The notes beneath the pieces are model-generated. The model was not told where the DNA came from, searched no databases, and saw only the letters and a program-made list of their open reading frames with translations. A stretch of 64,000 bases of DNA, taken from Alphaproteobacteria bacterium. GTDB taxonomy: Bacteria > Pseudomonadota > Alphaproteobacteria > Rhizobiales > Xanthobacteraceae. Positions 17,444 to 27,699 of this stretch are shown one piece after another. Every line of letters begins with the position of its first letter. Position 1 is the first letter of the stretch. The stretch spans positions 1-64,000 of the forward strand of contig JAPLPD010000111.1 in NCBI GenBank assembly GCA_026400395.1, written 5' to 3'. Position numbers and translations under genes: made by a program.

Positions 17444-19325
17444 GAGGTAAGCTCCGTTGAATTTCAGGCGCGTTCCAATGGCTCGGGTTCGGCGCGCCCT
17501 GCCGACGAACAAGTTTTCGGCGTCGCGGTTGCGGTGGCAGGAAACCTTCCAGGTCGGCTTTGATCAACAGCGCAGTGTAGTGCGAATACGCCCGCGCCGC
17601 TGGAAACCCGCCGCCGACCACGAAGAAACCCTCCTGAGCGGTTCGAGCGTACATGTTGCGGAGTTCGCCGTCGGCGCCGATCCCCCAGATCGGGCCGACG
17701 CGGTCGGCCATGTCATCGCCGAACATGGCGCGGACAGCCTCCTGGAGCGGCTGATAGCCCGTCGCGAGCACGAGAATATCGGCGTTCACCGGGCTACCGT
17801 CGGAGAACATTACTTTGTTCTTCGTCAGCCTCTCAATTTCGACACCGACCTTTAACTTGATCTTTCCCTGGATGATCAGATCGGATGCGCCGACGTTCAA
17901 GTAATAGCCGGACTGGGAGCGCAGCAATTTCAGGAAATAGCCGGTGTCATCTTCACCGTTATCGAGCAGAAAGCCAACCTTCATCAAGCCGGCGAGCAAT
18001 TCTTTGTCTTCTTCCGCCATCTGTCGGCTCAACGGACGGTGCAGCCGCGCCAGCAGATCGTAGGGCACCGAGCCGGTCATCAAGTCGGTGTCGGCGATCG
18101 GCCGAACCCCTTCGTTTCGGCGATACATCTCGTAGGCGCGAACCGAACTGGGCTCGAGGCTCACGACCGTGACCGACGAGCGTTGCAACATGGTCACGTC
18201 GGCGCCCCGCAGGTGCAGATTCTGCGCGATATCATGCCCGCTGGTGCCGGCGCCGACAACGACAACCGACTTGCCTTTGACGTCCAGATCGTCGGAGTCT
18301 CCGCTGGAGTGAAGGATCGTTCCGCCGAATTCCTCCATTCCCTTTAGCGCGGGGATGTTCGGAATGCCGCTGACGCCCATCGCCATGATGACGTGGCGCG
18401 GCCGCATGGTCTTGATGTTGCCGTCCGCGAGCCGCAGCCGCACCGTCCATCGCTTGTTCGAATGAACGTACTCGCCGCCCAGGAACGAGGTGCTGGTCCA
18501 GACATTGAGCTCCATGCTCTCGGCATAGAACTCAAACCAATCCGCCAGCTTGTCCTTGGGGAGAAACACCGGCCACGTGTCTGGAAACGGCATGTATGGA
18601 AAATGGTTCATGCAGATTTCATTATGCAGCTTCAGCGAGTGATAACGCTTGCGCCAGACATCCCCGATCCGTTCGGATTTATCGACCACGAGCGTGCTGA
18701 TGTTAAGCTGACCGAGCCTGGCCGCCATCATCAGCCCGGATTGTCCAGCGCCGATGATGATGACGTCCGGATCTTTGTGCCTGAATTTGCGCGTTGCGTT
18801 TCTTTGATCGAGCCAGTTTTCTAGCCCGCGTGATGAGACGCGCATGTCTTCACGCAGGCGGTTTCGTCCAACGGCTTCTGGAAAAGCCTTCAACTCCCTC
18901 ATAGTGGTCAGGATGGTGAACGCTTTCGGAGCTTCGAGTGGGTTCGGATCTGCAACCAGCCTGACAAAGCCGCGACCAAGGGCGACGTTCGTCTCGAACC
19001 CGAAGAAGAATTCAAGTGTCTCGCTGTGATCGCCGATGGCGCCGGCCCAAGGTTCTCCCTCCAGTAGAAAGTTACGCGGTGTCGTGGCATCCACGGTGTG
19101 GCGCAGCCACGATTCAACCTCGCTCACACCGTGAAGCGTTCTGAAATCCCAATCGAACGTTAGAAGATCGCGCCAATAGCCATCGTGGTGCATCAGCGCA
19201 GTCACCGCTGCAGATTTTCTCTGCTCCAGCGTCGCTCTCAACGTGGCCAGCCATGCTCGGGCGATCGGACGCTGTTCCCCTGATGATGTGCCGCGCCAGC
19301 TCCCCACGGTAGTCCCCTTCTTCAT
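17436..19325 (-). CDS. flavin-containing monooxygenase (Baeyer-Villiger/FMO-like)
   Basis: PDVIIIGAGQSGLMMAARLGQLNISTLVVDKSERIGDVWRKRYHSLKLH; second GxGxxG SVVVVGAGTSGHDIAQNL; SNTF-like N-terminal segment. Confidence 0.88.
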   Translation of the reverse strand: MKKGTTVGSWRGTSSGEQRPIARAWLATLRATLEQRKSAAVTALMHHDGYWRDLLTFDWDFRTLHGVSEVESWLRHTVDATTPRNFLLEGEPWAGAIGDHSETLEFFFGFETNVALGRGFVRLVADPNPLEAPKAFTILTTMRELKAFPEAVGRNRLREDMRVSSRGLENWLDQRNATRKFRHKDPDVIIIGAGQSGLMMAARLGQLNISTLVVDKSERIGDVWRKRYHSLKLHNEICMNHFPYMPFPDTWPVFLPKDKLADWFEFYAESMELNVWTSTSFLGGEYVHSNKRWTVRLRLADGNIKTMRPRHVIMAMGVSGIPNIPALKGMEEFGGTILHSSGDSDDLDVKGKSVVVVGAGTSGHDIAQNLHLRGADVTMLQRSSVTVVSLEPSSVRAYEMYRRNEGVRPIADTDLMTGSVPYDLLARLHRPLSRQMAEEDKELLAGLMKVGFLLDNGEDDTGYFLKLLRSQSGYYLNVGASDLIIQGKIKLKVGVEIERLTKNKVMFSDGSPVNADILVLATGYQPLQEAVRAMFGDDMADRVGPIWGIGADGELRNMYARTAQEGFFVVGGGFPAARAYSHYTALLIKADLEGFLPPQPRRRKLVRRQGAPNPSHWNAPEIQRSLPHA

Positions 19326-19755
19326 AGCCCGATAGGCAACAAACCGCCCCTAGTCTGGGGCACCCAAGCTTTGCGTCTGGGATAACGGCAAGGCCCTGCG
19401 AAAGAATGCAGCAAGCTCAACGAGCCGACTTGAGATGCAGGGGAAGGCGCCAGGAAGTGCCATCGAGGCGTTCGTTCCATATTCCTGAATCAGATTCCAA
19501 AATTTCATGGGGTGATCGACGTGTCAATTCCAGCTGGAACTGCTGCGTGTGCGCCGAAGCCCGCGACGCAGGTTTGACGGGATGACCGGCACCAAGATGC
19601 GCGACGATGAACATCCGACCTAGATGGGTGCGGGCAAGCATGGGGTTCGATAACAATTTCACAAAACTGCGCTTTGGTTTTTTGTGTTCAGCCAAGTGTT
19701 TCCAGCTCGAGGTCCGGTTCTGAATGCGAAAATCTATGATACTAAGCGCAACGCT

Positions 19756-19832
19756 GGCCCCGTAGCTCAGCTGGATAGAGCAGTCGCCTTCTAAGCGACA
19801 GGTCGCAGGTTCGAGTCCTGCCGGGGTCGCCA
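19756..19832 (+). tRNA. tRNA-Arg (anticodon TCT)
   Basis: GGCCCCGTAGCTCAGCTGGATAGAGCAGTCGCCTTCTAAGCGACAGGTCGCAGGTTCGAGTCCTGCCGGGGTCGCCA; paired acceptor, D, anticodon (GTCGC/GCGAC) and T stems; encoded CCA. Confidence 0.97.
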
Positions 19833-19970
19833 ACTTCAAATTCAAAATAATATTGCTTCCGAAAAGTGTAACCCGGCATGTTACCCCAGAGGCTCGGTTC
19901 GCTTTTGTACTCGTTTTACTTGTTCCTAACATATTGAAATATAGTCATAATTTCAGCCCTCGAAATTCTA

Positions 19971-20019
19971 GACCTTCAGCTTAGAAGGCTGATGCTCTAT
20001 CCAACTGAGCTACGGGGCC
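19971..20019 (-). pseudogene. truncated tRNA-Arg (TCT), 5' part only
   Basis: Reverse complement GGCCCCGTAGCTCAGTTGGATAGAGCATCAGCCTTCTAAGCTGAAGGTC matches tRNA-Arg through the anticodon stem (TCAGC/GCTGA), then diverges to TAGAATTTCGAGGGC; no T-arm or acceptor 3' strand. Confidence 0.85.
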
Positions 20020-20351
20020 AAGCTTTGGCTGCGCCGCTCGCCGGGCGCAGGCCATGCATATCACATTCCGCCGGGAGCGGTCCGCAGGCTTTCGCCACGG
20101 TGGACAACGGTTCCATGGACGGTCGGTCACCGGTTTGAACCTGACCCGCGCCGTGACCGACCCATACACTCGGAGCTGCGGCGCCGCCGTGTCGGCCGGA
20201 AACCCAGGATGGATCAAGCGGATACCCCCTGCATATCGGCCAGCAAAGGTCCGGTGTTACTCGGTCAAGACCTGGACACGATTCAGGATTGTGCTTGGAT
20301 GGTCGCCCCTTCGGAAATTTCCCGTCGAAGGGGGTAGGAGGAATTTGGCCC

Positions 20352-23300
20352 ATGTTCGCGAATATCCGCGTCGGCCTGGTTGCCGCGCTCGTCAGTATTG
20401 CGTCCATTTCACTGGGTTTAATTCCGGCGTCAGCCGCCGGCAAAGCCTTTCAGCGCGGCGAACTCGACGAAGCCGCGATTAAACTCGAAGCTGAGATCAA
20501 GACCGATGCCGGCTCGCCGGGCAAAGCGGTCGCGCAACTGCGCCGCGACGCCGACGCGGCGTTCCAGAAGAACGACGTGCGCAGCGGCATCGTCATCCTC
20601 GGCCAGATCATCGCACAGGTTCCCGACGACAGCGCCACCTGGTTGCGGCTCTCCCGCGCGATCCAGCAGATTCGCGTGGTGATTGACCGCGATCGTACCG
20701 CGATGCTCGAACGCGCGGGCACCGCCGCTTATATCGCCTATCAGCGGGCCAAGAACCGCGGGGAGGAGGCCGACGCGCTGGTTATAATCGGGCGAAGTTT
20801 CGGCGACCGCCAGGTCTGGCGCCCGTCACTTGATGCGCTGCGGCTCGGTCTCGAATTGCGCGAGACCGCCGACGTTCGCGCGCTCTACGAGAAGATGCGC
20901 GAGGATCACGGCTTCCGCATGCTCGACTACACCATCGACGCGGATTCGGCGTCGCCGCGCGCCTGCTTCCAGTTCTCCGAGTCGCTACCGGAAAAGCGCG
21001 TCGACTTCTCGCCGTTCGTCGCGGTGGCCGGCATGGACAAGCTCGCGCTGTCGGCCGACGACAAGCAACTCTGCGTCGAGGGCTTGAAGCATGGCGAACG
21101 CTACAGCGTGACGTTGCGCGCGGGTCTGCCATCGACCGTCAAAGAGTCGCTGGCGAAATCGGCCGAGCTTACGATCTACGTGCGCGACCGCAAGCCGATG
21201 GCGCGTTTCGCCGGCAAGGCTTACGTGCTGCCGCGCACCGGCCAGCGCGGCATTCCGCTGGTCAGCGTCAATACCAAGGCGGTCAATGTTTCAGTTTACC
21301 GCATCAGCGACCGAAACCTGATCGAGACCGTGCTCGGCCGCGACTTCCAACGCAATCTTTCTCCCTACGAGATCGAACGGCTGACCGACAGCCGCGGCAT
21401 CAAGGTGTGGAGCGGTGAACTTGCCGTTGAGCAGACCCAGAATGCCGAGATCACCACCGCGTTCCCGGTCGATCTGGCGGTCGGTGACATGGCGCCCGGA
21501 GTCTATGTGATGACGGCGCAGGCCAAGGGCACGACCTCCGAAGACTACGACGATATGTCGACCCAGTGGTTCATCGTGTCCGACATGGGGCTCGCTGCCT
21601 ATTCCGGCACCGACGGCATCAACGTGTTCGTGAATTCGCTCGCCTCCACCGAGCCCAAGGGCCAGGTCGAGGTGCGGCTGATGTCGCGCGGCAATGAAGT
21701 GCTCGGCACCAAAAAGAGCGACGCCAACGGCCGCATAGCCTTCGAGGCGGGACTGTCGCGCGGCGAGGGGGCGCTGGCGCCGGCCATGCTGGTCGCGACC
21801 GACGCGAAGGGCGACTATGCTTTTCTCAATCTGAAAGGCCCGGCATTCGATCTGAGCGACCGCGGCGTCACCGGCCGCCCGGCGGCGGCGGGGCTCGACG
21901 CCTTCGTCTATACCGAACGCGGCGTCTATCGCTCGGGCGAAACCGTGCATGTCATGTCGCTGTTGCGCGATGCGCAGGGTGGGGCGGCTTTGAATCTTCC
22001 GCTCACGCTTGTGGTCGAGCGGCCCGACGGCATCGAGTATCGCCGCGTCGCGGTGCCCGATCAGGGGGTCGGCGGTCATGCGCTCGACGTGCTGATCAAT
22101 TCGGCTGCCTCGACCGGCACCTGGCGCGTGCGCGCCTTCACCGATCCGAAGCGCCCGGCCATCGGTGAGACGACCTTCCTGGTCGAAGACTACGTGGCAG
22201 ACCGGCTGGAGTTCGATCTGGCTGCGCCGGAAGGCAAGATCGCCCGCAATGCGCCCGCCAAGCTCACGGTCGATGGCCGCTATCTTTACGGTGCGCCAGC
22301 CTCGGCTCTCGACCTTGAAGGCGAGGTCGTGATCGGACTGGCGAAAGAGCGGGCAGGACTCGCAGGCTATAAGTTCGGTCTTTCCGACGAGGAGATCGAG
22401 ACCAGCCGCAAGCCGCTCGAAGACCTGCCGCAGACCGACGACAAGGGTAAGGCGAGCTTCGAGGTGTCTCTCGACAAGGTGCCGACAACGTCACGGCCCT
22501 TGGAGGCCAAGGTGATTGTGCGGCTCGCCGAATCCGGTGGCCGCGCGGTGGAACGCACCATCACGCTGCCGGTGCTTGCGTCCGGCAATATGATCGGTGT
22601 GAAGCCGCTGTTCTCCGGCCGCTCGCTCGGCGAGGGCGAGAACGCCACCTTCGACGTCGCGCTGGTCGCGCCGGACGGCAAGATGCTGTCGGGTCAGGGT
22701 CTGCGCTTCGAACTGCTCAAGGTGGAGTCGCGTTACCAGTGGTATCGCCGCGACGGCCGCTGGGACTACGAGCCGATCAAGCGCACCCGCCGCGTCGCCG
22801 ACGGTCGTATCGATGTGACGCCCGACAAGCCGGCACGCATCTCGGCGCCGGTGCAGTGGGGCCGCTATCGCCTGGAGGTGTCCAGTGCCGACCCGGACGG
22901 GCCGATGACTTCCATGGGATTCGACGCCGGCTGGTACACCGAAGCGACCGCCGATACGCCGGACATGCTGGAGATCGCGCTCGACAAGGCCGAGTACAAG
23001 GCGGGCGAGTCGATGACGGTGGCCGTGGTGGCGCGTGCCGCCGGCCGCGTTACGCTCAACGTGATGGGCGACAAGCTTCTCAGTTCCGTGACCCAGGAGG
23101 TGACGCCCGGCACAGCGCGGATCAAGTTGCCGGTCGGCTCGGACTGGGGCACCGGCGCCTATGTGGTGGCGACCCTGCGCCGTCCGCTCGACGCCCAGGC
23201 CCAGCGCATGCCGGGCCGCGCCATCGGCGTGCAGTGGTTCTCCATCGACCGCAAGGCGAAGACGCTGGCACTCGATATGAAGCTGCCGGCGCTGCACCGT

Positions 23301-25568
23301 CCGAATACGCAGTTGCGGGTGCCGATCAAGATCGACGGCCTTGGCATGCTCGATCAGGCCCGTGTCGTCGTTGCCGCGGTCGATGTCGGAATCCTGAATC
23401 TGACGAACTACAAGCCGCCAGCGCCGGACGAGTATTATCTCGGCCAGCGCCAGCTCTCGGCGGAGTTGCGCGATCTCTACGGCCAGTTGATCGACGGCAT
23501 GCAGGGCACGCGCGGCCAGATCAAAACCGGCGGCGATGGCGGCGCCGAGCTGAACGGCAGTCCGCCGACACAGGCGCCGCTCGCGCTGTTCTCGGGCATC
23601 GTCGAAGTCCGCTCCGGACAGGCCGAGGTCGTGTTCGACATCCCGGCGTTCGCCGGCAGCGTCCGCGTCATGGCGGTCGCCTGGAGCAAGGACAAGGTCG
23701 GCCGTGCCGTGGGCGACGTCGTCGTGCGCGATCCGGTGGTGCTGACAGCCACTCTGCCGCGGTTCCTGCTCACCGGCGACAAGAGTACGATGAACCTCGA
23801 TCTCGACAACGTCGAGGGCGCGGCGGGTGCTTACAGTCTCGACGTCACCGCCGAAGGCCCGGTCGCCATCGGCGAGGGCGCAGTGAAAAGCCTGCAGCTT
23901 CGCGCCAAGCAGCGCGACCGCGTGGTCGTGCCGCTCAATGCCTCAGGCGCCGGCCCCGCGACCGTCAAGGTCGCTATTAAGGGGCCGGGCAACTTCGCGC
24001 TCGAACGCAGTTACGTGATGAACGTCAAGCCCGCCACCCAGGTGCTGGCGCGGCGGACGGTGAAGCCGATCGCCAAAGGCGAGAGCCTGACGCTGTCGAG
24101 CGATCTGTTCGCCGATCTGGTGCCGGGCACCGGCGGCGTGTCGCTCTCGGTCGGTGTGTCGACCGCGCTGGACGCTGCCACTTTGCTCAAGGCGCTGGAT
24201 CGCTATCCGTATGGCTGCTCGGAACAGATCACCAGCCGGGCGATGCCGCTGCTCTACGTCAATGAACTCGCAAGCGCTGCTCACTTGGCTCTCGACGACG
24301 CCATCGACCAGCGCATCCGCGACGCGATCGACCGCGTGCTGGCGCGTCAGTCGTCGAACGGCTCGTTCGGCCTCTGGGGCATCGGCGGCGACGACGCGTG
24401 GCTCGATGCCTACGTCACCGACTTCCTGACGCGGGCCAAGGAGCGCGGCTTTGCCGTACCGGACGTGGCGTTCAAGCTCGCCATCGACCGGCTGCGCAAT
24501 GTCGTCGCCACGGCGGCAGAGGCTTCCAAGGACGGTGGCCGTGATCTCGCCTACGCACTTTATGTGCTGGCGCGAAACGGCGCCGCACCGCTCGGCGACC
24601 TGCGGTATCTGGCCGACGCCAAGCTCGACGATCTGGCAACGCCGATCGCTAAAGCGCAGATCGCCGCGGCGTTGGGGCTGCTCGGCGATCGTGTACGCGC
24701 CGAGCGCGTCTACAAGGCGGCGCTCGACGATCTGAAGCCGCCGGCGCAGACTGAAATGTTCAGCCGCGCCGACTACGGCTCGACATTGCGTGATGCGGCG
24801 GCGCTGGTGACGCTCGCCAGCGAAGCGGGCGGCTCACGGCCGATGATCGTCAACGCGGTGGCGAAGATCGAGCAGGCGAGGGCGCGTGCGCCCTACACCT
24901 CGACCCAGGAGAATGCCTGGCTGGTGATGGCGGCGCGCGCGATGGCCAAGGATGCCGGGGGCGTGTCGCTCAACGTGGCTGGCTCCGACGTCAAGGGCGC
25001 GCTCTATCGCAGCGTCAAGGCGAGCGATCTGGCTCAACCGTTGAAGGTGACCAACACCGGGGAAGCGCCGTTGCAGGCGGTTCTCTCGGTCTCCGGCTCG
25101 CCGACCGTGCCGGAGCCCGCGGCGGAAAGCGGCTTCAAGATCGAGCGGCTTTATTACACGCTCGATGGCGACGAGGCCGACCCGACCAAGGCCAAGCAGA
25201 ACCAGCGCTTCGTCGTGGTGCTCAAGATCACCGAGCCCGATGCGCAGTTCGGCCGCGTGCTGGTGGCCGACTATCTGCCGGCGGGATTCGAGATCGACAA
25301 TCCGCGTCTTGTCTCAACGGGTGAGACCGGTACGCTGTCGTGGATCGAGAACGCTAAGGCGCCGTCGTACTCGGAATTCCGCGACGAACGGTTCAGCGCG
25401 GCGTTCGAGCGGCGTCCGAAGGATCCGCCGGTGTTTTCGGTGGCTTATGTGGTGCGGGCGGTATCGCCCGGGCGCTACGTGCTGCCGCAGGCCTACGTCG
25501 AGGACATGTATCGGCCCGATCGCTTTGGCAGGACCGGCACGGGCACCATCGAGATCGCGCCGAAGTAA
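20352..25568 (+). CDS. bacterial alpha-2-macroglobulin family protein
   Basis: Large secreted protein; thioester motif PYGCSEQ; YTERGVYRSGETVHV MG-domain motif; signal peptide MFANIRVGLVAALVSIASISLGLIPASA; RBS GGAGGA. Confidence 0.9.
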   Translation: MFANIRVGLVAALVSIASISLGLIPASAAGKAFQRGELDEAAIKLEAEIKTDAGSPGKAVAQLRRDADAAFQKNDVRSGIVILGQIIAQVPDDSATWLRLSRAIQQIRVVIDRDRTAMLERAGTAAYIAYQRAKNRGEEADALVIIGRSFGDRQVWRPSLDALRLGLELRETADVRALYEKMREDHGFRMLDYTIDADSASPRACFQFSESLPEKRVDFSPFVAVAGMDKLALSADDKQLCVEGLKHGERYSVTLRAGLPSTVKESLAKSAELTIYVRDRKPMARFAGKAYVLPRTGQRGIPLVSVNTKAVNVSVYRISDRNLIETVLGRDFQRNLSPYEIERLTDSRGIKVWSGELAVEQTQNAEITTAFPVDLAVGDMAPGVYVMTAQAKGTTSEDYDDMSTQWFIVSDMGLAAYSGTDGINVFVNSLASTEPKGQVEVRLMSRGNEVLGTKKSDANGRIAFEAGLSRGEGALAPAMLVATDAKGDYAFLNLKGPAFDLSDRGVTGRPAAAGLDAFVYTERGVYRSGETVHVMSLLRDAQGGAALNLPLTLVVERPDGIEYRRVAVPDQGVGGHALDVLINSAASTGTWRVRAFTDPKRPAIGETTFLVEDYVADRLEFDLAAPEGKIARNAPAKLTVDGRYLYGAPASALDLEGEVVIGLAKERAGLAGYKFGLSDEEIETSRKPLEDLPQTDDKGKASFEVSLDKVPTTSRPLEAKVIVRLAESGGRAVERTITLPVLASGNMIGVKPLFSGRSLGEGENATFDVALVAPDGKMLSGQGLRFELLKVESRYQWYRRDGRWDYEPIKRTRRVADGRIDVTPDKPARISAPVQWGRYRLEVSSADPDGPMTSMGFDAGWYTEATADTPDMLEIALDKAEYKAGESMTVAVVARAAGRVTLNVMGDKLLSSVTQEVTPGTARIKLPVGSDWGTGAYVVATLRRPLDAQAQRMPGRAIGVQWFSIDRKAKTLALDMKLPALHRPNTQLRVPIKIDGLGMLDQARVVVAAVDVGILNLTNYKPPAPDEYYLGQRQLSAELRDLYGQLIDGMQGTRGQIKTGGDGGAELNGSPPTQAPLALFSGIVEVRSGQAEVVFDIPAFAGSVRVMAVAWSKDKVGRAVGDVVVRDPVVLTATLPRFLLTGDKSTMNLDLDNVEGAAGAYSLDVTAEGPVAIGEGAVKSLQLRAKQRDRVVVPLNASGAGPATVKVAIKGPGNFALERSYVMNVKPATQVLARRTVKPIAKGESLTLSSDLFADLVPGTGGVSLSVGVSTALDAATLLKALDRYPYGCSEQITSRAMPLLYVNELASAAHLALDDAIDQRIRDAIDRVLARQSSNGSFGLWGIGGDDAWLDAYVTDFLTRAKERGFAVPDVAFKLAIDRLRNVVATAAEASKDGGRDLAYALYVLARNGAAPLGDLRYLADAKLDDLATPIAKAQIAAALGLLGDRVRAERVYKAALDDLKPPAQTEMFSRADYGSTLRDAAALVTLASEAGGSRPMIVNAVAKIEQARARAPYTSTQENAWLVMAARAMAKDAGGVSLNVAGSDVKGALYRSVKASDLAQPLKVTNTGEAPLQAVLSVSGSPTVPEPAAESGFKIERLYYTLDGDEADPTKAKQNQRFVVVLKITEPDAQFGRVLVADYLPAGFEIDNPRLVSTGETGTLSWIENAKAPSYSEFRDERFSAAFERRPKDPPVFSVAYVVRAVSPGRYVLPQAYVEDMYRPDRFGRTGTGTIEIAPK

Positions 25569-25571
25569 CCG

Positions 25572-27638
25572 ATGAAGCCGGTCCGTATCATCCTCACCAT
25601 CATTGCCGCCGCGGCGTTCGCGGCGGCCGGCGGCGGTGTGTGGTTTGTGCGGTCGCTCGGTCCGGTCCCGGTGCTCGCCGATACCGACCTTTCGACTCAG
25701 GTGCTCGACCGCAACGGCCGGCTCCTGCGCGCCTATGCGACGCCGGACGGCCGCTGGCGGCTGCCGGTGACGGTGTTCGACGTCGATCCGCGCTTCATCG
25801 AGATGTTGCAGATCTACGAGGATCGCCGCTTCCGCAACCATGCCGGCGTCGATCCGCTGGCGATGAGCCGCGCCGCCTGGCAGTTCCTGGCGAGCGCTCG
25901 GGTCATTTCCGGCGGCTCGACCTTGACGATGCAGGTCGCGCGTCTGCTTGAGCCGCGCGCCGAGCGCACCCTCGGCGCGAAACTTCGGCAGATCGTTCGC
26001 GCCCTCGAAATCGAGCGCAACATGAGCAAAGACGAGGTGCTCGGCCTCTACCTGACGCTCGCGCCCTATGGCGGTAATCTAGAGGGCATTCGTGCGGCGT
26101 CGCTCGCCTATTTCGGCAAGGAGCCGAAGAAGCTCTCGCTCGCTGAGGCCGCGCTGCTGGTTGCGTTGCCGCAGTCGCCGGAACTGCGCAGGCCGGACCG
26201 TTCCGCCACAGTGGCCCGCGCGGCGCGCGACCGGGTGCTCGATCGCATCGCCAAGGCTGGCCGCGTCCCCGCGGACGAGGTTGCCTTCGCCAAGCTTGAA
26301 GTCGTTGTTGCCGGACGGCGGCCGATGCCGGCGCTCGCGCCGCACGCCTCCGATCAGACGGTCGCCGCGCTGCCGAAGCAGAAGCTGCACCGGCTGACGA
26401 TCGACGCGGCGCTGCAGAAGAATCTCGAGGATTTGGCCCGCGAGCGGGCGAAGGCGCTCGGCCCCAATATTTCGGTGGCGATCATTGCGGTCGACAACGC
26501 CAGCGGCGAGGTGCTGGCCCGCGTCGCGTCGGCCGATTATTTCGACGAACGGCGCGCGGGGCAGGTCGATATGACCGATGCGCTGCGCTCGCCCGGCTCC
26601 GCGCTCAAGCCGTTCATCTACGGATTGGCCTTCGAGGACGGCATTGCGCATCCGGAAACCCTGATCGAAGATCGCCCGGTTCGTTATGGCGCCTACGCGC
26701 CGGAAAATTTCGATATGACGTTCCAAGGCACGGTGACAACGCGGCGGGCGCTGCAGATGTCGCTCAACGTGCCGGCGGTGTCGCTGCTCGATGGTGTTGG
26801 CGCGAGCCGTCTGAATGCGCGCATTGCACAGGCGGGAGGCACGCTGATGCTGCCGAAGGGCGAGGCACCCGGTCTCGCCATGGCGCTCGGCGGTCTTGGC
26901 ATCAAGCTATCCGACCTCACCATGCTTTATGTTGGTCTCGCTCGCGGCGGCAACGCCGTTTCGCTCGTTGAGCGCATCACAAGCGCCGAGCCGGCCGCGC
27001 CGCGGCGTCTGCTCGACCCGGTGGCGTCCTGGTATCTTGGCAATATCCTGGTCGGCACGCCCCCGCCGGAGAATGCCGCCGGTGGCCGCATCGCGTTCAA
27101 GACCGGCACCTCCTACGGTTATCGGGATGCCTGGTCGGTCGGATTTGACGGCAAGCGCACGATCGGCGTGTGGGTCGGCCGCCCTGACGGGGCGCCGGTT
27201 GCCGGGCTGGTCGGCCGCGTGGCCGCGGCGCCCATCCTGTTCGACGTCTTCGCGCGCCTCGGCCAGCCGGCCGCTCCGCTGCAGCATGCGCCGCGTGGCG
27301 CCGTGTTTTCGACCAGCGCCAAGCTGCCGCCGCCGCTTCGACACTTTCGTCCAAACGGCGTGGTGGCAAGCGACAGCGCTTCGCCACCCCTCCGCATTAT
27401 GTTCCCACCGAACAATGCGCGTCTCGAACTGACGACATTCGAGGGCAAGACCGATCCGTTGGCGTTGAAGATTACGGGCGGCGTCGAGCCGCTGACCGTG
27501 CTGGTCAATGGCGCACCCACGGCCGCGCGCGTCGATCGCCGCACGCTGTTCGTCGATCCGGACGGGCCTGGGTTCCTTCGTTTGACGGTGATCGACGCTC
27601 GCGGCGCCGCCGACAGCGTCATGGTTCGGCTGCAATAA
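25572..27638 (+). CDS. pbpC: penicillin-binding protein 1C
   Basis: GT51 EDRRFRNHAGVDPLAM, GGSTLTMQVARLLEPR; transpeptidase SPGSALKPFIYGLAFEDG, FKTGTSYGYRDAW; C-terminal PBP1C domain. Confidence 0.92.
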   Translation: MKPVRIILTIIAAAAFAAAGGGVWFVRSLGPVPVLADTDLSTQVLDRNGRLLRAYATPDGRWRLPVTVFDVDPRFIEMLQIYEDRRFRNHAGVDPLAMSRAAWQFLASARVISGGSTLTMQVARLLEPRAERTLGAKLRQIVRALEIERNMSKDEVLGLYLTLAPYGGNLEGIRAASLAYFGKEPKKLSLAEAALLVALPQSPELRRPDRSATVARAARDRVLDRIAKAGRVPADEVAFAKLEVVVAGRRPMPALAPHASDQTVAALPKQKLHRLTIDAALQKNLEDLARERAKALGPNISVAIIAVDNASGEVLARVASADYFDERRAGQVDMTDALRSPGSALKPFIYGLAFEDGIAHPETLIEDRPVRYGAYAPENFDMTFQGTVTTRRALQMSLNVPAVSLLDGVGASRLNARIAQAGGTLMLPKGEAPGLAMALGGLGIKLSDLTMLYVGLARGGNAVSLVERITSAEPAAPRRLLDPVASWYLGNILVGTPPPENAAGGRIAFKTGTSYGYRDAWSVGFDGKRTIGVWVGRPDGAPVAGLVGRVAAAPILFDVFARLGQPAAPLQHAPRGAVFSTSAKLPPPLRHFRPNGVVASDSASPPLRIMFPPNNARLELTTFEGKTDPLALKITGGVEPLTVLVNGAPTAARVDRRTLFVDPDGPGFLRLTVIDARGAADSVMVRLQ

Positions 27639-27699
27639 GCCGCATTTCCAACCTCCCGCCAGCGTTGTAACGTTGTTCTCGAAATTGGGGAGGGCTTTT

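Noticed and set aside
19417-19932. 171-aa ORF containing LATPAGLEPATCRLEGDCSIQLSYGA
   Set aside because: This peptide is the antisense translation of the tRNA-Arg at 19756-19832, a known spurious-annotation pattern, not a real protein.
19981-20217. 78-aa ORF ending GPVAQLDRASAF*
   Set aside because: The tail is the translation of the 5' part of the truncated tRNA-Arg; a well-known artefact.
22739-23980. 413-aa + frame ORF inside the alpha-2-macroglobulin gene
   Set aside because: Arg/Gly/Pro-rich out-of-frame ORF within a conserved coding sequence.
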